64,000 nucleotides of DNA from Microbacterium hominis (GTDB lineage Bacteria; Actinomycetota; Actinomycetes; Actinomycetales; Microbacteriaceae): positions 496,001-560,000 of the forward strand of contig NZ_CP054038.1 of assembly GCF_013282805.1 (NCBI RefSeq). The letters are read 5' to 3'. A model generated the notes under the pieces. It saw only the letters and a list, made by a program, of their open reading frames with translations, was not told the DNA's origin and did no database searches. Made by a program: the position numbers and the translations under genes. Below are positions 7,290 to 15,259 of the stretch, piece after piece (within the stretch, counting starts at the first letter, position 1; each line of letters opens with the position of its first letter).

Positions 7290-9126
7290 GAGCGGTCGTC
7301 CCGGCTCGCGGCGCGTCGGCGCTCATACTGTGCGGCGAGCCGCACGGGGGCGTTGACCGCTCCGTAGCCGGAGTAGCCGCCACGGCGCTCCACGGCTTCG
7401 AGGAAGACCGTTCCGATCGGGTCGGTGTAGAAGTGGAGGAACTCGCCGGTGTCGTCGCGGTCGTACATCACGTTGAGCTCTCTGAGCTGGTCGAGCAGCC
7501 CCGGATCCAGCTGGTGGCGCGCCTCGATGTCGTCGTAGTAGTTCGCGGGGATGTCGAGCGGACGGAAGCCGCGGTCGCGGGCCGCGCGGGCCAGGGCGAG
7601 CACGTCGGGGGTCGCGAAGGCGATGTGCTGCGGGAGGATCGCCTCGTCGCCCGCGCCGGAGGGGACCAGGTTGAGTGCGATCCGCACCACGCCGTCGCGG
7701 CTGCGCAGCACCTGGCTGCGCACGAGTCCGACCGGTGCGGCGACCTCGACGGAGGGCTCGGCGTGCAGGTCGAGCACCGAGCGGAAGAACAGCACGGCGG
7801 CGTCGAAGTGCTGCCACGGCTGAGCCAGGTTGATGTGGTCGACGGCGGTGACCAACGGCGGCGGCCCCGGTTCGGGCTCGCCGAACTCCTCGACCCAGCG
7901 CGGGGCCGGGGCGCCGGCCTCCCCGAAGAACACCTCCGAACCGTCGGGGGCGCGCACGCCCACGAGGGGCTCGTCATCGGCGTCCTCTTCGCGGGGTACG
8001 GCGGGTGCGGACAGCTCGAGTGCGCGTCGCAGCGAGGTCGACGGGTCGCCGACCGACAGGCCGATGCCGGCGACGGTGGGCTGCGCGCGGTCAGTGGCGG
8101 GTGCGCCGAGAATGATCCGGGCTGCGCCCTGCGACCAGAGCTCCACCCCTTGGTGCGGTGGGGCCCGTGAGCGACGAACCCGAGCCGGCCGAGCAGGGCG
8201 CGCACCGCCGGGAGGTCGTCCGATCGCAGTTCGACGTAGTTCACATCGGCGGGGGGTGCCACCGCCGGGAGGAGATCGGCAGGGAGACCGGCCGGGGGAG
8301 CGCTCGGGCCTGCGGCCATCGCCGCCTCGTGCTCGAGCCAGCGCAGCGACCGGCGGGCGTCGATGGCGGTGGCGAGGGGATCGGACTGCCGGAAGGTGTC
8401 GTTGAAGATCTCGAGCGAGATGGGTCCGTCGTACCCGGTGCGCAGCAGGTGCGCCATGAAGCCGCCCAGGTCGAAGCCGCCCTCGCCGGGGAACAGGCGA
8501 TGGTGCCGGCTCCACGAGAGCACGTCGAGCGAGAGCAGCGGCGCGTCGGCCATCTGCACGAAGAAGATCCGGTCGGCGGGGATGGTCTCGATGGCCTCCG
8601 GGCTGTGCCCCTTGGAGAGGATGTGGAAGCTGTCCAGGCACAGGCCGATGCGCGGATGGTCGGCGAGGCGCACGATGCGCGCGGCCACCTCGTAATCGTC
8701 GACGAAGCGACCCCACGCGAGGGCCTCGTAGGCGACGCGCACCCCGTGCCGCTCGGCGAGGTCGCCGAGCTGCCGCAGCTGCGCGGCGGCCAGCTGCTCA
8801 TCACCGCTGCGGGCGGTCGCCACGTTGCTGCACAGCAGCATCGTCTCGATCCCGAGCCGGTTCATCAGCGTGAACTTGGCGTCGGCGCGACGGAGGTTCT
8901 GCTCCAGGGCAGCCGGCCCGACCCCCTCGAAATCGCGGAACGGCTGGTACAGATCAAGGCTCAGGCCGAGTTCGGCGGCGCGGTCGCGGATCTGCTCCGG
9001 CGAGGCCCGCGTGGCCACGAGGTCGGGCTCGAAGATCTCGACGCCGTCGAACCCGGCGTCGCGCGCGGCGACGAGCTTCTCGTCGAGCGTGCCGCTGAGG
9101 CACACCGTGGCGATCGACGTGCGCAT
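7286..9126 (-). pseudogene. qsuB: 3-Dehydroshikimate dehydratase (QsuB type), frameshifted
   Basis: Two open frames together make one QsuB-type protein of about 613 residues. The N-terminal TIM barrel runs from ATG 9126 (good AGAAGG upstream) and keeps the dehydratase metal ligands: Glu in AYEALAWG, Asp in LCLDSFH, Gln in VQMAD and Glu in LEIFND. At GPHRTKG the reading must slip to a second frame that continues VELWSQGAARI and carries the dioxygenase-like VOC domain to the stop at 7286. The break is a run of four C (8146-8149, plus strand); one more base would restore the gene. The VOC half keeps its full metal triad (His in VDHINL, His in PQHIAF, Glu in VFLEAV). It may be a sequencing error, a real lesion or a slippery site. 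First gene of the qsuB-qsuD-tetR operon. Confidence 0.88.
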
Positions 9127-9188
9127 CACACCCTTCTGCGGTCACCGACGCTGGTGCCCGACCGATCTGTCTACAGCATTGCATGGTT

Positions 9189-9206
9189 ACGTACTAACTA
9201 GTACGT
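9189..9206 (-). promoter_or_regulatory. TetR-type operator of the shikimate operon
   Basis: ACGTACTA-AC-TAGTACGT is a perfect 18-bp palindrome, centred about 70 nt upstream of the qsuB start in the region shared with the divergent iclR gene. Its AT-rich character stands out in this GC-rich DNA. The TetR gene closing the operon is the likely binder. Confidence 0.7.
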
Positions 9207-9258
9207 TCGGTCTCAAGGCCGATCGATGACGATTCAACCTGTCAGAAGGGGGCGCTCG

Positions 9259-10017
9259 ATGACGAGTCCCGCCGAATGGAACACCGCTCCTGCGCGCGCC
9301 GCAGCGCCCGTCTCGGTGCTCGGCCGCCTCATCGCGATCCTCGACGCCGTGAAGGAATCGGGCGGGGTGATCTCGATCACCGATCTGGCCGAGCGCACCG
9401 CCCTGCCCAAGTCCACCGTGTCGCGGCTCACGGCAGAGCTGACCGCGCAGCGATACCTCGAGCGCACCGACGGCGGTGTCGTGCTCGGGCTGCGGCTGTT
9501 CGAGCTCGGGGCGCGGGCGAGCCTGCCGCGCCGGCTGCTGGCGGCGGCGGCGCCGGTCATCCGCAACCTGCGGGACGCCACCGGAGAGCGCGTGGGGCTG
9601 TGGGTGCCGCAGGGCAGCGACATGGTGTCGCTCGCCACCGTCGCCGGGAACATCCCGCTGCTGCCCACGCGCGTGGGCATGCACGCGCCCGTCCTGACCA
9701 CCGCCAGCGGAAAGGCGTATCTCGCGTTCTGCGCAGACCAGGGCCTCGTCAGCCGCATCAGCGCGCCTCTCGTGGCCGACGCGGCCAGCCACTTCCGCGA
9801 CGAGCTCAGCGACGTGCGCAAGGCGGTCGTCGCGACCGACATCGAGAACTCCTACCCCGGCATCTCGGCGGTCGCGACCCCCGTGCTCTCGCCCGACCGC
9901 CGCGTGCTCGGCGCGATCTCCATCGCCGGACCGAGCGCCTCGCTGGATCCCCGCAGCGTCGCGCCCCTGGTGCGGGCGGCGGGAACCACCGTGACCCGCC
10001 GGCTCTCGGCGGCGTAG
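9259..10017 (+). CDS. IclR family regulator, pair 2 member A
   Basis: 252 residues. ATG 9259 is preceded by AGAAGGGGG at good spacing; an earlier in-frame start at 9226 lacks that signal. The winged helix contains LPKSTVSRLTAELTAQRYL, the linker reads LRLFELGARAS, and the effector domain ends with VATPVLSPDRRVLGAISIAGP. It is a close paralogue of the regulator at 4329 and is again followed directly by a member-B regulator. It is divergent from the qsuB operon. A TGGAAC element overlaps its first codons, which suggests autorepression. Confidence 0.88.
   Translation: MTSPAEWNTAPARAAAPVSVLGRLIAILDAVKESGGVISITDLAERTALPKSTVSRLTAELTAQRYLERTDGGVVLGLRLFELGARASLPRRLLAAAAPVIRNLRDATGERVGLWVPQGSDMVSLATVAGNIPLLPTRVGMHAPVLTTASGKAYLAFCADQGLVSRISAPLVADAASHFRDELSDVRKAVVATDIENSYPGISAVATPVLSPDRRVLGAISIAGPSASLDPRSVAPLVRAAGTTVTRRLSAA
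9266..9282 (+). promoter_or_regulatory. IclR-type element inside the start of the iclR gene
   Basis: GTCCCG-CCGAA-TGGAAC lies at codons 3-8 of the regulator. The same 17-mer occurs with one mismatch at 12126-12142 and two at 17320-17336, both intergenic. The position fits autorepression, but it could be coding coincidence. Confidence 0.45.
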
Positions 10018-10019
10018 CG

Positions 10020-10781
10020 ATGCGCATCGCCGACTGGACCGAGGCTGTCAGCGTCCTCGACCGCGTGACGGCCGTGTTCGATGCCTTCGGCGACGACGAG
10101 GAGGGGCTCGGGATCTCCGAGTTGGCGCGGCGCGCGAGCATCCCCAAATCGACGGTGTCGCGCATCGCGGCCGAACTCGTCGCGGAGCGCCTGCTCGACC
10201 GGGAGGGCGACAAGTTCTACCTCGGCGTGCGCCTGTTCGAGCTCGGTCAGACCGTGGCCCATCCCCGACGCCTCCGGCGACTGTCGCACTCGGTGATGGC
10301 GGAGCTGCGCGACGTCACCGGGCAGTCGGTCCAGCTGGCCGTGCTCGAGGGCGCCGACGTCGTCTACCTCGCGATCCTCCGCAGCGAGCCGGCCTTCCGA
10401 CCGCATGCCGTCGTGGGCGGACGACTGCCGGCCCATGCCACAGCGCTGGGCAAGGCGCTGCTCGCGTACGCGCCGCCCGGCGTCATCGATCGGGTCGTGC
10501 AGGGCGGACTGACCCGTCGTACGCCGCACACCCTCACCGATCCCCAGGCGCTGCGCGACGAGCTGCGGCAGATCCGGAGCGCGGGAGTCGCCTCCGAGAA
10601 GGAGGAGTGCGTGCTCGGGCGCTCGTGCACCGCGGCGGTCGTCTTCGGCCATGACGGCTCTCCCCTGGCCGCAGTGTCGGTCGCCGGCACCGTCGAGTCG
10701 GTGTCCACGGAGCGGCTGGGCCCGGTCGTGCGGGCCGCGGCGGCCGCCCTGACCCGCCGGATCTCCGACCGCGAGGCGTGA
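10020..10781 (+). CDS. IclR family regulator, pair 2 member B
   Basis: 253 residues from ATG 10020, 2 nt after the previous stop. Winged helix IPKSTVSRIAAELVAERLL, linker GVRLFELGQTVAHPR and a full-length effector domain (ALGKALLAYAPP, AAVVFGHDGSPLAAVSVAG). It shares AFGDD-x-x-GLGISELA-x-RA and the FELGQ/AHPR linker with the shortened regulator at 5066, so the two A-B pairs derive from duplication of a two-gene unit. The 3' end, including the stop, is tandemly repeated downstream. A strong terminator follows. Confidence 0.88.
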   Translation: MRIADWTEAVSVLDRVTAVFDAFGDDEEGLGISELARRASIPKSTVSRIAAELVAERLLDREGDKFYLGVRLFELGQTVAHPRRLRRLSHSVMAELRDVTGQSVQLAVLEGADVVYLAILRSEPAFRPHAVVGGRLPAHATALGKALLAYAPPGVIDRVVQGGLTRRTPHTLTDPQALRDELRQIRSAGVASEKEECVLGRSCTAAVVFGHDGSPLAAVSVAGTVESVSTERLGPVVRAAAAALTRRISDREA

Positions 10782-10819
10782 CCCGCCGGATCTGCGACCG
10801 CGAGGCGTGACCCGCCGGA
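10751..10819 (+). repeat. 29-bp tandem duplication across a stop codon
   Basis: A 29-bp unit starting GACCCGCCGGATCT occurs at 10751-10779 and 10780-10808 with one mismatch, and a third partial copy (11 bp) reaches 10819. Each unit ends in GCGTGA, so the first carries the stop codon of the iclR gene and the second repeats it. This looks like a recent slippage duplication at a gene end. Confidence 0.9.
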
Positions 10820-10827
10820 ACGAGAGA

Positions 10828-10859
10828 ACGGGGTGGATGCCGGTCGGCACCCACCCCGT
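10828..10859. terminator. Bidirectional terminator
   Basis: ACGGGGTGG (10828-10836) pairs with CCACCCCGT (10851-10859), with an inner TGCCG/CGGCA stem. It lies between two convergent genes, the iclR regulator and dctP, and can serve both. Confidence 0.85.
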
Positions 10860-10882
10860 CTGCTCGCGTGGCCGGGAGGGGG

Positions 10883-11941
10883 TCAGTCCGCCGTCTCGCG
10901 GATGGCCTGGTAGGCCTCCAGGTTCTCGCCGGTGAAGTAGCCCTCGAAGAACGTCTCGGCCTTGCTGATGAAGGCGTCCATGTCGATGTCCTCCTGCTCG
11001 ACGACCGTGAACGCGTCATTGGCGCGGTACTCGTCGAGGACCTCCTCGGTCGCCTCGTCGACGCAGTCGCGGTTCTCGGGGCGGATCTCGTGGATGGTCT
11101 CCTCGAGCAGCGCGGCCTGCTCCTCGCTCATCTTCTCGTAGGTCGCGTCGCTGACGATGATCCAGTGGATGCCGACCTGGTGGTTGTTCAGGACGGCGGT
11201 GTTGAGCACCTCGTCGTAGCTGGCGGCGTTCGTCGCGACGATCGGGTTCTCCTGGCCGGCGGCGATGCCCTGCTGCAGTGCGGAGTAGACCTCTTCGAAG
11301 GCGACGGAGACCGGGTTGGTGACGCCGAGCGCCTCCGCGTTGGCGAGGAACTGCGGCGAGTTCGGGAACCGGATCGGCACACCGTCGAGGTCGTCGGGGC
11401 TGGTGACCTCGACGTCCTTCGTGGTGAAGGTGCGGTCGCCGAAGAACCATCCGTCGACGACGGAGACGCCGGTCGCCTCGTGGAAGGCTGTGAACAGCTC
11501 CTCCGACGACTCGTCGATCCACCGGAAGGCGTGGTCGACGTCGTTGAACGCGTACGCGGCGTCGACGACGCCGATCGGCTCGAAGGTGGAGCTCAGCGCG
11601 GACGCACCCTGCAGGTCGATGTCGATGTCACCGGCCTGCACGAGCGGGAACCGGTCGGCGTCGGGGCCGAGCTGGCTCGCGGGGAACAGGTCGACCGTGA
11701 AGCCGATGTCGGCATCCTCGAGACGATCCTTGAGCAGTTGGACGCCGCAGTAGTAGTTCGGCGTCTCCTCGTTCTGGCTGGTCGCGACCGTCAGCGTCAC
11801 GGGTTCATTCGTGGATTCGGAAGCGTCTTCCGTCTCCGTCGGGGTGCCGCCGCCGCCGGCGCAGCCGGTGACGACGAGTGCGGATGCTGCGAGCACCGAC
11901 GCGGTAATGCGGCCTCGGCGCGTCGATCGGGCTGTGCCCAT
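10883..11941 (-). CDS. dctP: TRAP transporter substrate-binding lipoprotein (DctP family)
   Basis: 352 residues from ATG 11941, with GAGGAG upstream. The signal peptide ends in a lipobox (ALVVTGCAGG, Cys27), followed by a serine/threonine/glutamate linker. The mature part shows DctP-family features: LTVATSQNE, VDLFPASQLGPDADRF, GVPIRFPNSPQFLANAEALG and VYSALQQGIAAGQENPI. It captures an organic acid outside the membrane and delivers it to DctQM. Those permease genes lie 3.3 kb away on the same strand, separated by plus-strand genes, so the transporter is split. Quinate, shikimate or a related acid is the likely substrate by context. Confidence 0.88.
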   Translation of the reverse strand: MGTARSTRRGRITASVLAASALVVTGCAGGGGTPTETEDASESTNEPVTLTVATSQNEETPNYYCGVQLLKDRLEDADIGFTVDLFPASQLGPDADRFPLVQAGDIDIDLQGASALSSTFEPIGVVDAAYAFNDVDHAFRWIDESSEELFTAFHEATGVSVVDGWFFGDRTFTTKDVEVTSPDDLDGVPIRFPNSPQFLANAEALGVTNPVSVAFEEVYSALQQGIAAGQENPIVATNAASYDEVLNTAVLNNHQVGIHWIIVSDATYEKMSEEQAALLEETIHEIRPENRDCVDEATEEVLDEYRANDAFTVVEQEDIDMDAFISKAETFFEGYFTGENLEAYQAIRETAD

Positions 11942-12125
11942 GTGACTGTCTCCTCTTACTCTGCGCACGTCTTCGTGCAAGCGCGGACGTGTCATTCGGT
12001 GGCCGCCCCGCGGCATCCGGTCGTCGTGACGTCGCACGGGGCGAGATCGTCGTCGACCAGGCTGTCGCGGTGCGGCTCGGTGGCAGTTGCGACTCTCTCG
12101 GACTCGGGACGGTTCGCAAAGCGAT

Positions 12126-12142
12126 GTCCCGGCGAATGGAAC
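12126..12142 (+). promoter_or_regulatory. IclR-type element, copy 1 of 2
   Basis: GTCCCG-GCGAA-TGGAAC, nearly identical to the elements at 9266 and 17320. It lies about 185 nt upstream of dctP and 123 nt upstream of the oxidoreductase gene. Confidence 0.6.
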
Positions 12143-12175
12143 ATGCCTTCCGACTCGCGGTCCGGGCGTCCCGCG

Positions 12176-12192
12176 GAGCCACTGAGTGGAAC
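12176..12192 (+). promoter_or_regulatory. IclR-type element, copy 2 of 2
   Basis: GAGCCA-CTGAG-TGGAAC. It shares ACTG-N2-TGGAAC with the palindrome at 4251. The spacing to the first element is 50 nt, about five helical turns, which would put both sites on one face of the DNA. Confidence 0.6.
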
Positions 12193-12264
12193 GTGGACGG
12201 GTCGTCGGTTCATGGTGCCATACGCTCGGAGGCATCGCCGCCGCGACGACGCAAGGGGAACCCG

Positions 12265-13356
12265 ATGACCGTTTCCGGACAGCCTGCGGTGCGCATCGCC
12301 GTGATCGGTGCGGGATTCATGGGGCGACAGCACATCGAGTTCGTCCACGCCGCCGCGGGGGCACGGCTGGTCGCCGTGGTCGACCCGGCGGTGACCGACG
12401 GCGAGGCCTTCGGGTGCCCGCTCTTCGACGGGACGGCGGCCATGCTCGAGGCGGTGCGACCGGATGCCGTCATCATCGCCAATCCGAACCGCGTCCATGT
12501 CGACACGGCGATCGAGTGCCTGGGCGCCGGTGTCGCGGTGCTGCTCGAAAAGCCGATCGCCAGCACATTCGGCGATTCGCGGCGACTCGTGCGCGAGGTC
12601 GCTCGGCGAGCCGATGCGCGCCTGCTCGTCGGACACCACCGCCGGCATCATCCCGCCATCGCCCGTGCGCGCGTGGCGGTCCGTGAGGGGGAGCTCGGCC
12701 AGATCGTGGCCGTCAGCGGAATGTGGTCGGCCCGCAAGGACGACGCGTACTTCTCCGACCTGCCCTGGCACCGCGAACCCGGCGCCGGTGTGATGCTCAT
12801 CAACGTCGTGCACGACCTCGACCTGCTGCGCCACCTGCTCGGCGAGGTCGCGCAGATCCAGGCGATGAAGAGCCACCATGCGCGGGGTCTCGCGGTCGAG
12901 GACACCATCTCGCTGAGCCTGCGATTCGACAGCGGTGCGGTGGGGAGCTTCCTGGCCTCCGACGCCGGGGTCTCGCCGTGGGGGTGGGACCAGGCGACCG
13001 AGGAGACGGCCGCGTTCCCGTACGTCCCGGACGAGATCGCATACCGTGTGGTCGGCACGCGCGCCGGCCTGTCGGTGCCGAATCTCGCGATGTACGGGTA
13101 TCACCCCTCGGTGGCCGCGGACTGGCACTCCCCGCTGTCGCGCACCTACCTGGCGGCGCCGCCGCGCGGGTCGTTCCAGGCCCAGCTGGACCACTTCCTC
13201 GACGTCGCCCGTGGCGACGCACCGCCTCTGGTGTCGGCCGAGGACGCGTCACGCACGCTGGCGCTCGTCGAAGCTGCGACCTGGGCGGCGCAGACGGGAG
13301 AGACGGTCGACGTGGAGCGCTTCCGCGTCGACGCGATCAGAGCGGCTGACAGCTGA
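12265..13356 (+). CDS. Gfo/Idh/MocA family oxidoreductase
   Basis: 363 residues from ATG 12265 (AAGGGGAA upstream). NAD-binding motif AVIGAGFMGRQHIEF (about 12-26), family motif EKPIAS (about 98-103), and a C-terminal substrate domain with GVMLINVVHDLDLLRHLLGE, where the histidine and aspartate correspond to the usual catalytic region. It likely oxidises a hydroxyl of a cyclitol or sugar acid. Its stop overlaps the next start by one base, linking it to the FAD oxidoreductase. Two IclR-type elements lie upstream. A role on quinate-like or other ring polyols is inferred from context; the LigC semialdehyde dehydrogenases of aromatic pathways belong to the same superfamily but are shorter. Confidence 0.87.
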   Translation: MTVSGQPAVRIAVIGAGFMGRQHIEFVHAAAGARLVAVVDPAVTDGEAFGCPLFDGTAAMLEAVRPDAVIIANPNRVHVDTAIECLGAGVAVLLEKPIASTFGDSRRLVREVARRADARLLVGHHRRHHPAIARARVAVREGELGQIVAVSGMWSARKDDAYFSDLPWHREPGAGVMLINVVHDLDLLRHLLGEVAQIQAMKSHHARGLAVEDTISLSLRFDSGAVGSFLASDAGVSPWGWDQATEETAAFPYVPDEIAYRVVGTRAGLSVPNLAMYGYHPSVAADWHSPLSRTYLAAPPRGSFQAQLDHFLDVARGDAPPLVSAEDASRTLALVEAATWAAQTGETVDVERFRVDAIRAADS

Positions 13357-14711
13357 TGCCCGGTCCCCACGGCTTCGACGCGATCGTCGTGGGCGGAGGA
13401 CTGGCCGGCCTGGCCGCCACCCAGCGCCTCGCTGCGGCGGGGGCGAGGGTCGCCCTCGTGGAGAAGCGCCCTCGGCTGGGAGGCAGCTCGGCGATGAGCG
13501 GCGGATGGTTCGCCCTTTCCGGCACCGCCGTGCAGCGGCGCGTCGGTGTCGCCGACTCGGACGACGTGTTCCTCGCCGACCTCGTGGCCACGGGCGGGGG
13601 CGCCGCCGATCCGGCGCTGCTGGAGGCGCTCGTCGCCCGGCAGTCGGACGCGACGGTGGCCATCGAGCGGGCGGGCGCATGGACGGGCGAGCTCAAGGTG
13701 AGCGCGGGAATGACCGTGGCACGCGCCCACCTCGTGCGCATCGCGGCGCTGCTCGGGATGCTCGAGGAGGAGGCGGTCGCCGCCGGGGCGACGGTGCTGC
13801 GCGGCCGGGCCGTGGCGGAGCTGGTGCACGACGGTAGGCGCGTCGTCGGGGTCCGTACCGGGTCCGACCTGCTCGAGGCTCCCGCGGGTGTCGTCCTCAC
13901 CACCGGAGGCTTCTCGCGCTCGCCCGAGCTGCTCGAGCTGTTCGTGCCGGACCAGGCGGCCGCGATGCCGTACGGGGGAGTGGGGAACACCGGCGACGGT
14001 CTGCGCATGGCGTGGCTGCTGGGCGCGGGACTCGCCGACATCGGACATGTCACGGGCACCTACGGGCAGCACGCCGAGACGAGCGACGACGAGCATGAGC
14101 TCCTCACCGCGAACTACCTCGGCGCGATCCTCGTGAACTCCCGCGGGGAGCGGTTCGCCGACGAGTCCGCGTCGTACAAGGTCCTCGGTGCCGCGGTGCT
14201 GGCCCAGCCGGGCCGGACGGCGTTCCAGATCTTCGACGCGCGCGTGCGGGCGCTCTCCCGACCCGGGGTGCCGCTGTCGGACATGGACCGGATCGAGCAG
14301 CTCGGCCATCTGGTCACCGCGCCCACGATCGGAGCGCTCGCCGCCGAGGTGGGGATTCCACCGCGGGCGCTGCAGGCGACGGTGTCGGAGTACAACGGAA
14401 TCGTGGCGGGCACTCGGCCGGACGGATTCGGGCGGACCGGGCTCGTGAACGGGGTGGGCGCGCTCGTGCCGGTCGCGACCCCTCCGTTCTGGGCCTATGC
14501 GGCCGTCACGGCCATGACGTCCACCTTCGGCGGCATCAGGGTCGGAGCGGACACCGGGGCGCGACGGGTCGACGGCACCCGGATCGACGGCCTGTACGCC
14601 GCCGGCGAGGTGGTCGGCGGATTCCACGGCGCGTCGTACATGACAGGGTCGGCTCTCACCAAGGCCCTCGTCTTCGGCTTCGCGGCCGCCGACGCGATCT
14701 CGGGTCGCTGA
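13356..14711 (+). CDS. FAD-dependent oxidoreductase, fumarate reductase flavoprotein family
   Basis: 451 residues. It begins with an FAD-binding Rossmann motif, AIVVGGGLAGLAAT (about 9-22), then EKRPRLGGSSAMSGG, typical of the FAD_binding_2 family (fumarate reductase, 3-ketosteroid dehydrogenase). The C-terminus has the usual second FAD contact, GLYAAGEVVGGFHGASYMTGSALTKAL. Such enzymes introduce or reduce C=C bonds next to carbonyls. Coupled to the upstream dehydrogenase, it could desaturate a keto-cyclitol on the way to an aromatic or enone product; this is an inference. Downstream the genes converge with aroQ. Confidence 0.85.
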   Translation: MPGPHGFDAIVVGGGLAGLAATQRLAAAGARVALVEKRPRLGGSSAMSGGWFALSGTAVQRRVGVADSDDVFLADLVATGGGAADPALLEALVARQSDATVAIERAGAWTGELKVSAGMTVARAHLVRIAALLGMLEEEAVAAGATVLRGRAVAELVHDGRRVVGVRTGSDLLEAPAGVVLTTGGFSRSPELLELFVPDQAAAMPYGGVGNTGDGLRMAWLLGAGLADIGHVTGTYGQHAETSDDEHELLTANYLGAILVNSRGERFADESASYKVLGAAVLAQPGRTAFQIFDARVRALSRPGVPLSDMDRIEQLGHLVTAPTIGALAAEVGIPPRALQATVSEYNGIVAGTRPDGFGRTGLVNGVGALVPVATPPFWAYAAVTAMTSTFGGIRVGADTGARRVDGTRIDGLYAAGEVVGGFHGASYMTGSALTKALVFGFAAADAISGR

Positions 14712-14738
14712 CGCTGTGCGCCCAGGGGCGTCCCTCGC

Positions 14739-15182
14739 TCAGCGCGGCGGTGTGAGCCGGGCCGCGGTGCGGATCGCCAGTTCGTAGCCGTACGCGCCCG
14801 CGCCGGCGATCACCGCCCGGGCGACCGTGGAGATCAGCGATGTGCGGTGGATCTCGTCGCGGGCATGGATGTTGGTGATGTGCACCTCGACCACCGGTGT
14901 CGTGAGCATATGCAGCGCGTCCAGCAGGGGCACCGAGGCGAAGCTCAGCGCCGCCGGATTCACGACGACGGTCGCGCTCTGCCGGAACGCCTCGTGCACC
15001 CATTCCACGAGCTCGTGCTCCGCGTTCGACTGGGCGAAGAACAGATCGAAGCCGACTTCGTCGGCGACGCGCTCGCAGTCGGCGCGGATGTCGGCGAGGG
15101 TGGCCGTGCCGTACAGCTCCGGCTCGCGCTGTCCGAGCATGTTCAGATTTGGCCCGTTCAGCACGAAGAGGCGTCGGGTCAT
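14739..15182 (-). CDS. aroQ: 3-Dehydroquinate dehydratase, type II
   Basis: 147 residues, the normal size of dodecameric type II dehydroquinases. Motifs are intact: LNGPNLNMLGQREPELYG with R19 and catalytic Y24, VVNPAALSF, and HITNIHARDEIHRTS with the active-site histidine. It interconverts 3-dehydroquinate and 3-dehydroshikimate. In this island it would feed 3-dehydroquinate from quinate oxidation to the dehydroshikimate dehydratases, so a catabolic (QsuC-like) role is likely; a biosynthetic role cannot be excluded. It follows dctQM on the same strand but behind a strong hairpin. Confidence 0.92.
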   Translation of the reverse strand: MTRRLFVLNGPNLNMLGQREPELYGTATLADIRADCERVADEVGFDLFFAQSNAEHELVEWVHEAFRQSATVVVNPAALSFASVPLLDALHMLTTPVVEVHITNIHARDEIHRTSLISTVARAVIAGAGAYGYELAIRTAARLTPPR

Positions 15183-15209
15183 CGCATCCTTCCCTTCCTT
15201 CCCTGGGGC

Positions 15210-15250
15210 GCTGCGCCGATGCCCTTCCCCAGAACGGGCATCGGCGCAGC
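15210..15250 (-). terminator. Terminator after dctM
   Basis: Perfect 15-bp arms (15210-15224 and 15236-15250) with an 11-nt loop, 9 nt beyond the dctM stop and upstream of aroQ. It should reduce read-through from the transporter into aroQ. Confidence 0.8.
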
Positions 15251-15259
15251 CGCCCGTGA

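Larger units (their letters stand above)
11942..12264. other. Intergenic regulatory region between dctP and an oxidoreductase gene
   Basis: A 323-bp gap with divergent genes on each side and no convincing coding sequence. It contains two TGGAAC elements (12126-12142 and 12176-12192) and a CATACG -10-like box near 12220 for the plus-strand gene. Nothing else was recognised. Confidence 0.5.

Noticed and set aside
5716..9126. Shikimate operon read as the biosynthetic aroE locus
   Set aside because: Linkage to a dehydroshikimate dehydratase and TetR, the NAD-type motif after the second strand, and the nearby TRAP transporter point to catabolism.
10751..10819. Tandem repeat considered as a CRISPR or attachment site
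   Set aside because: The copies are directly adjacent with no spacers, only 2.4 units, and they duplicate a gene end. No integrase or cas gene is nearby.
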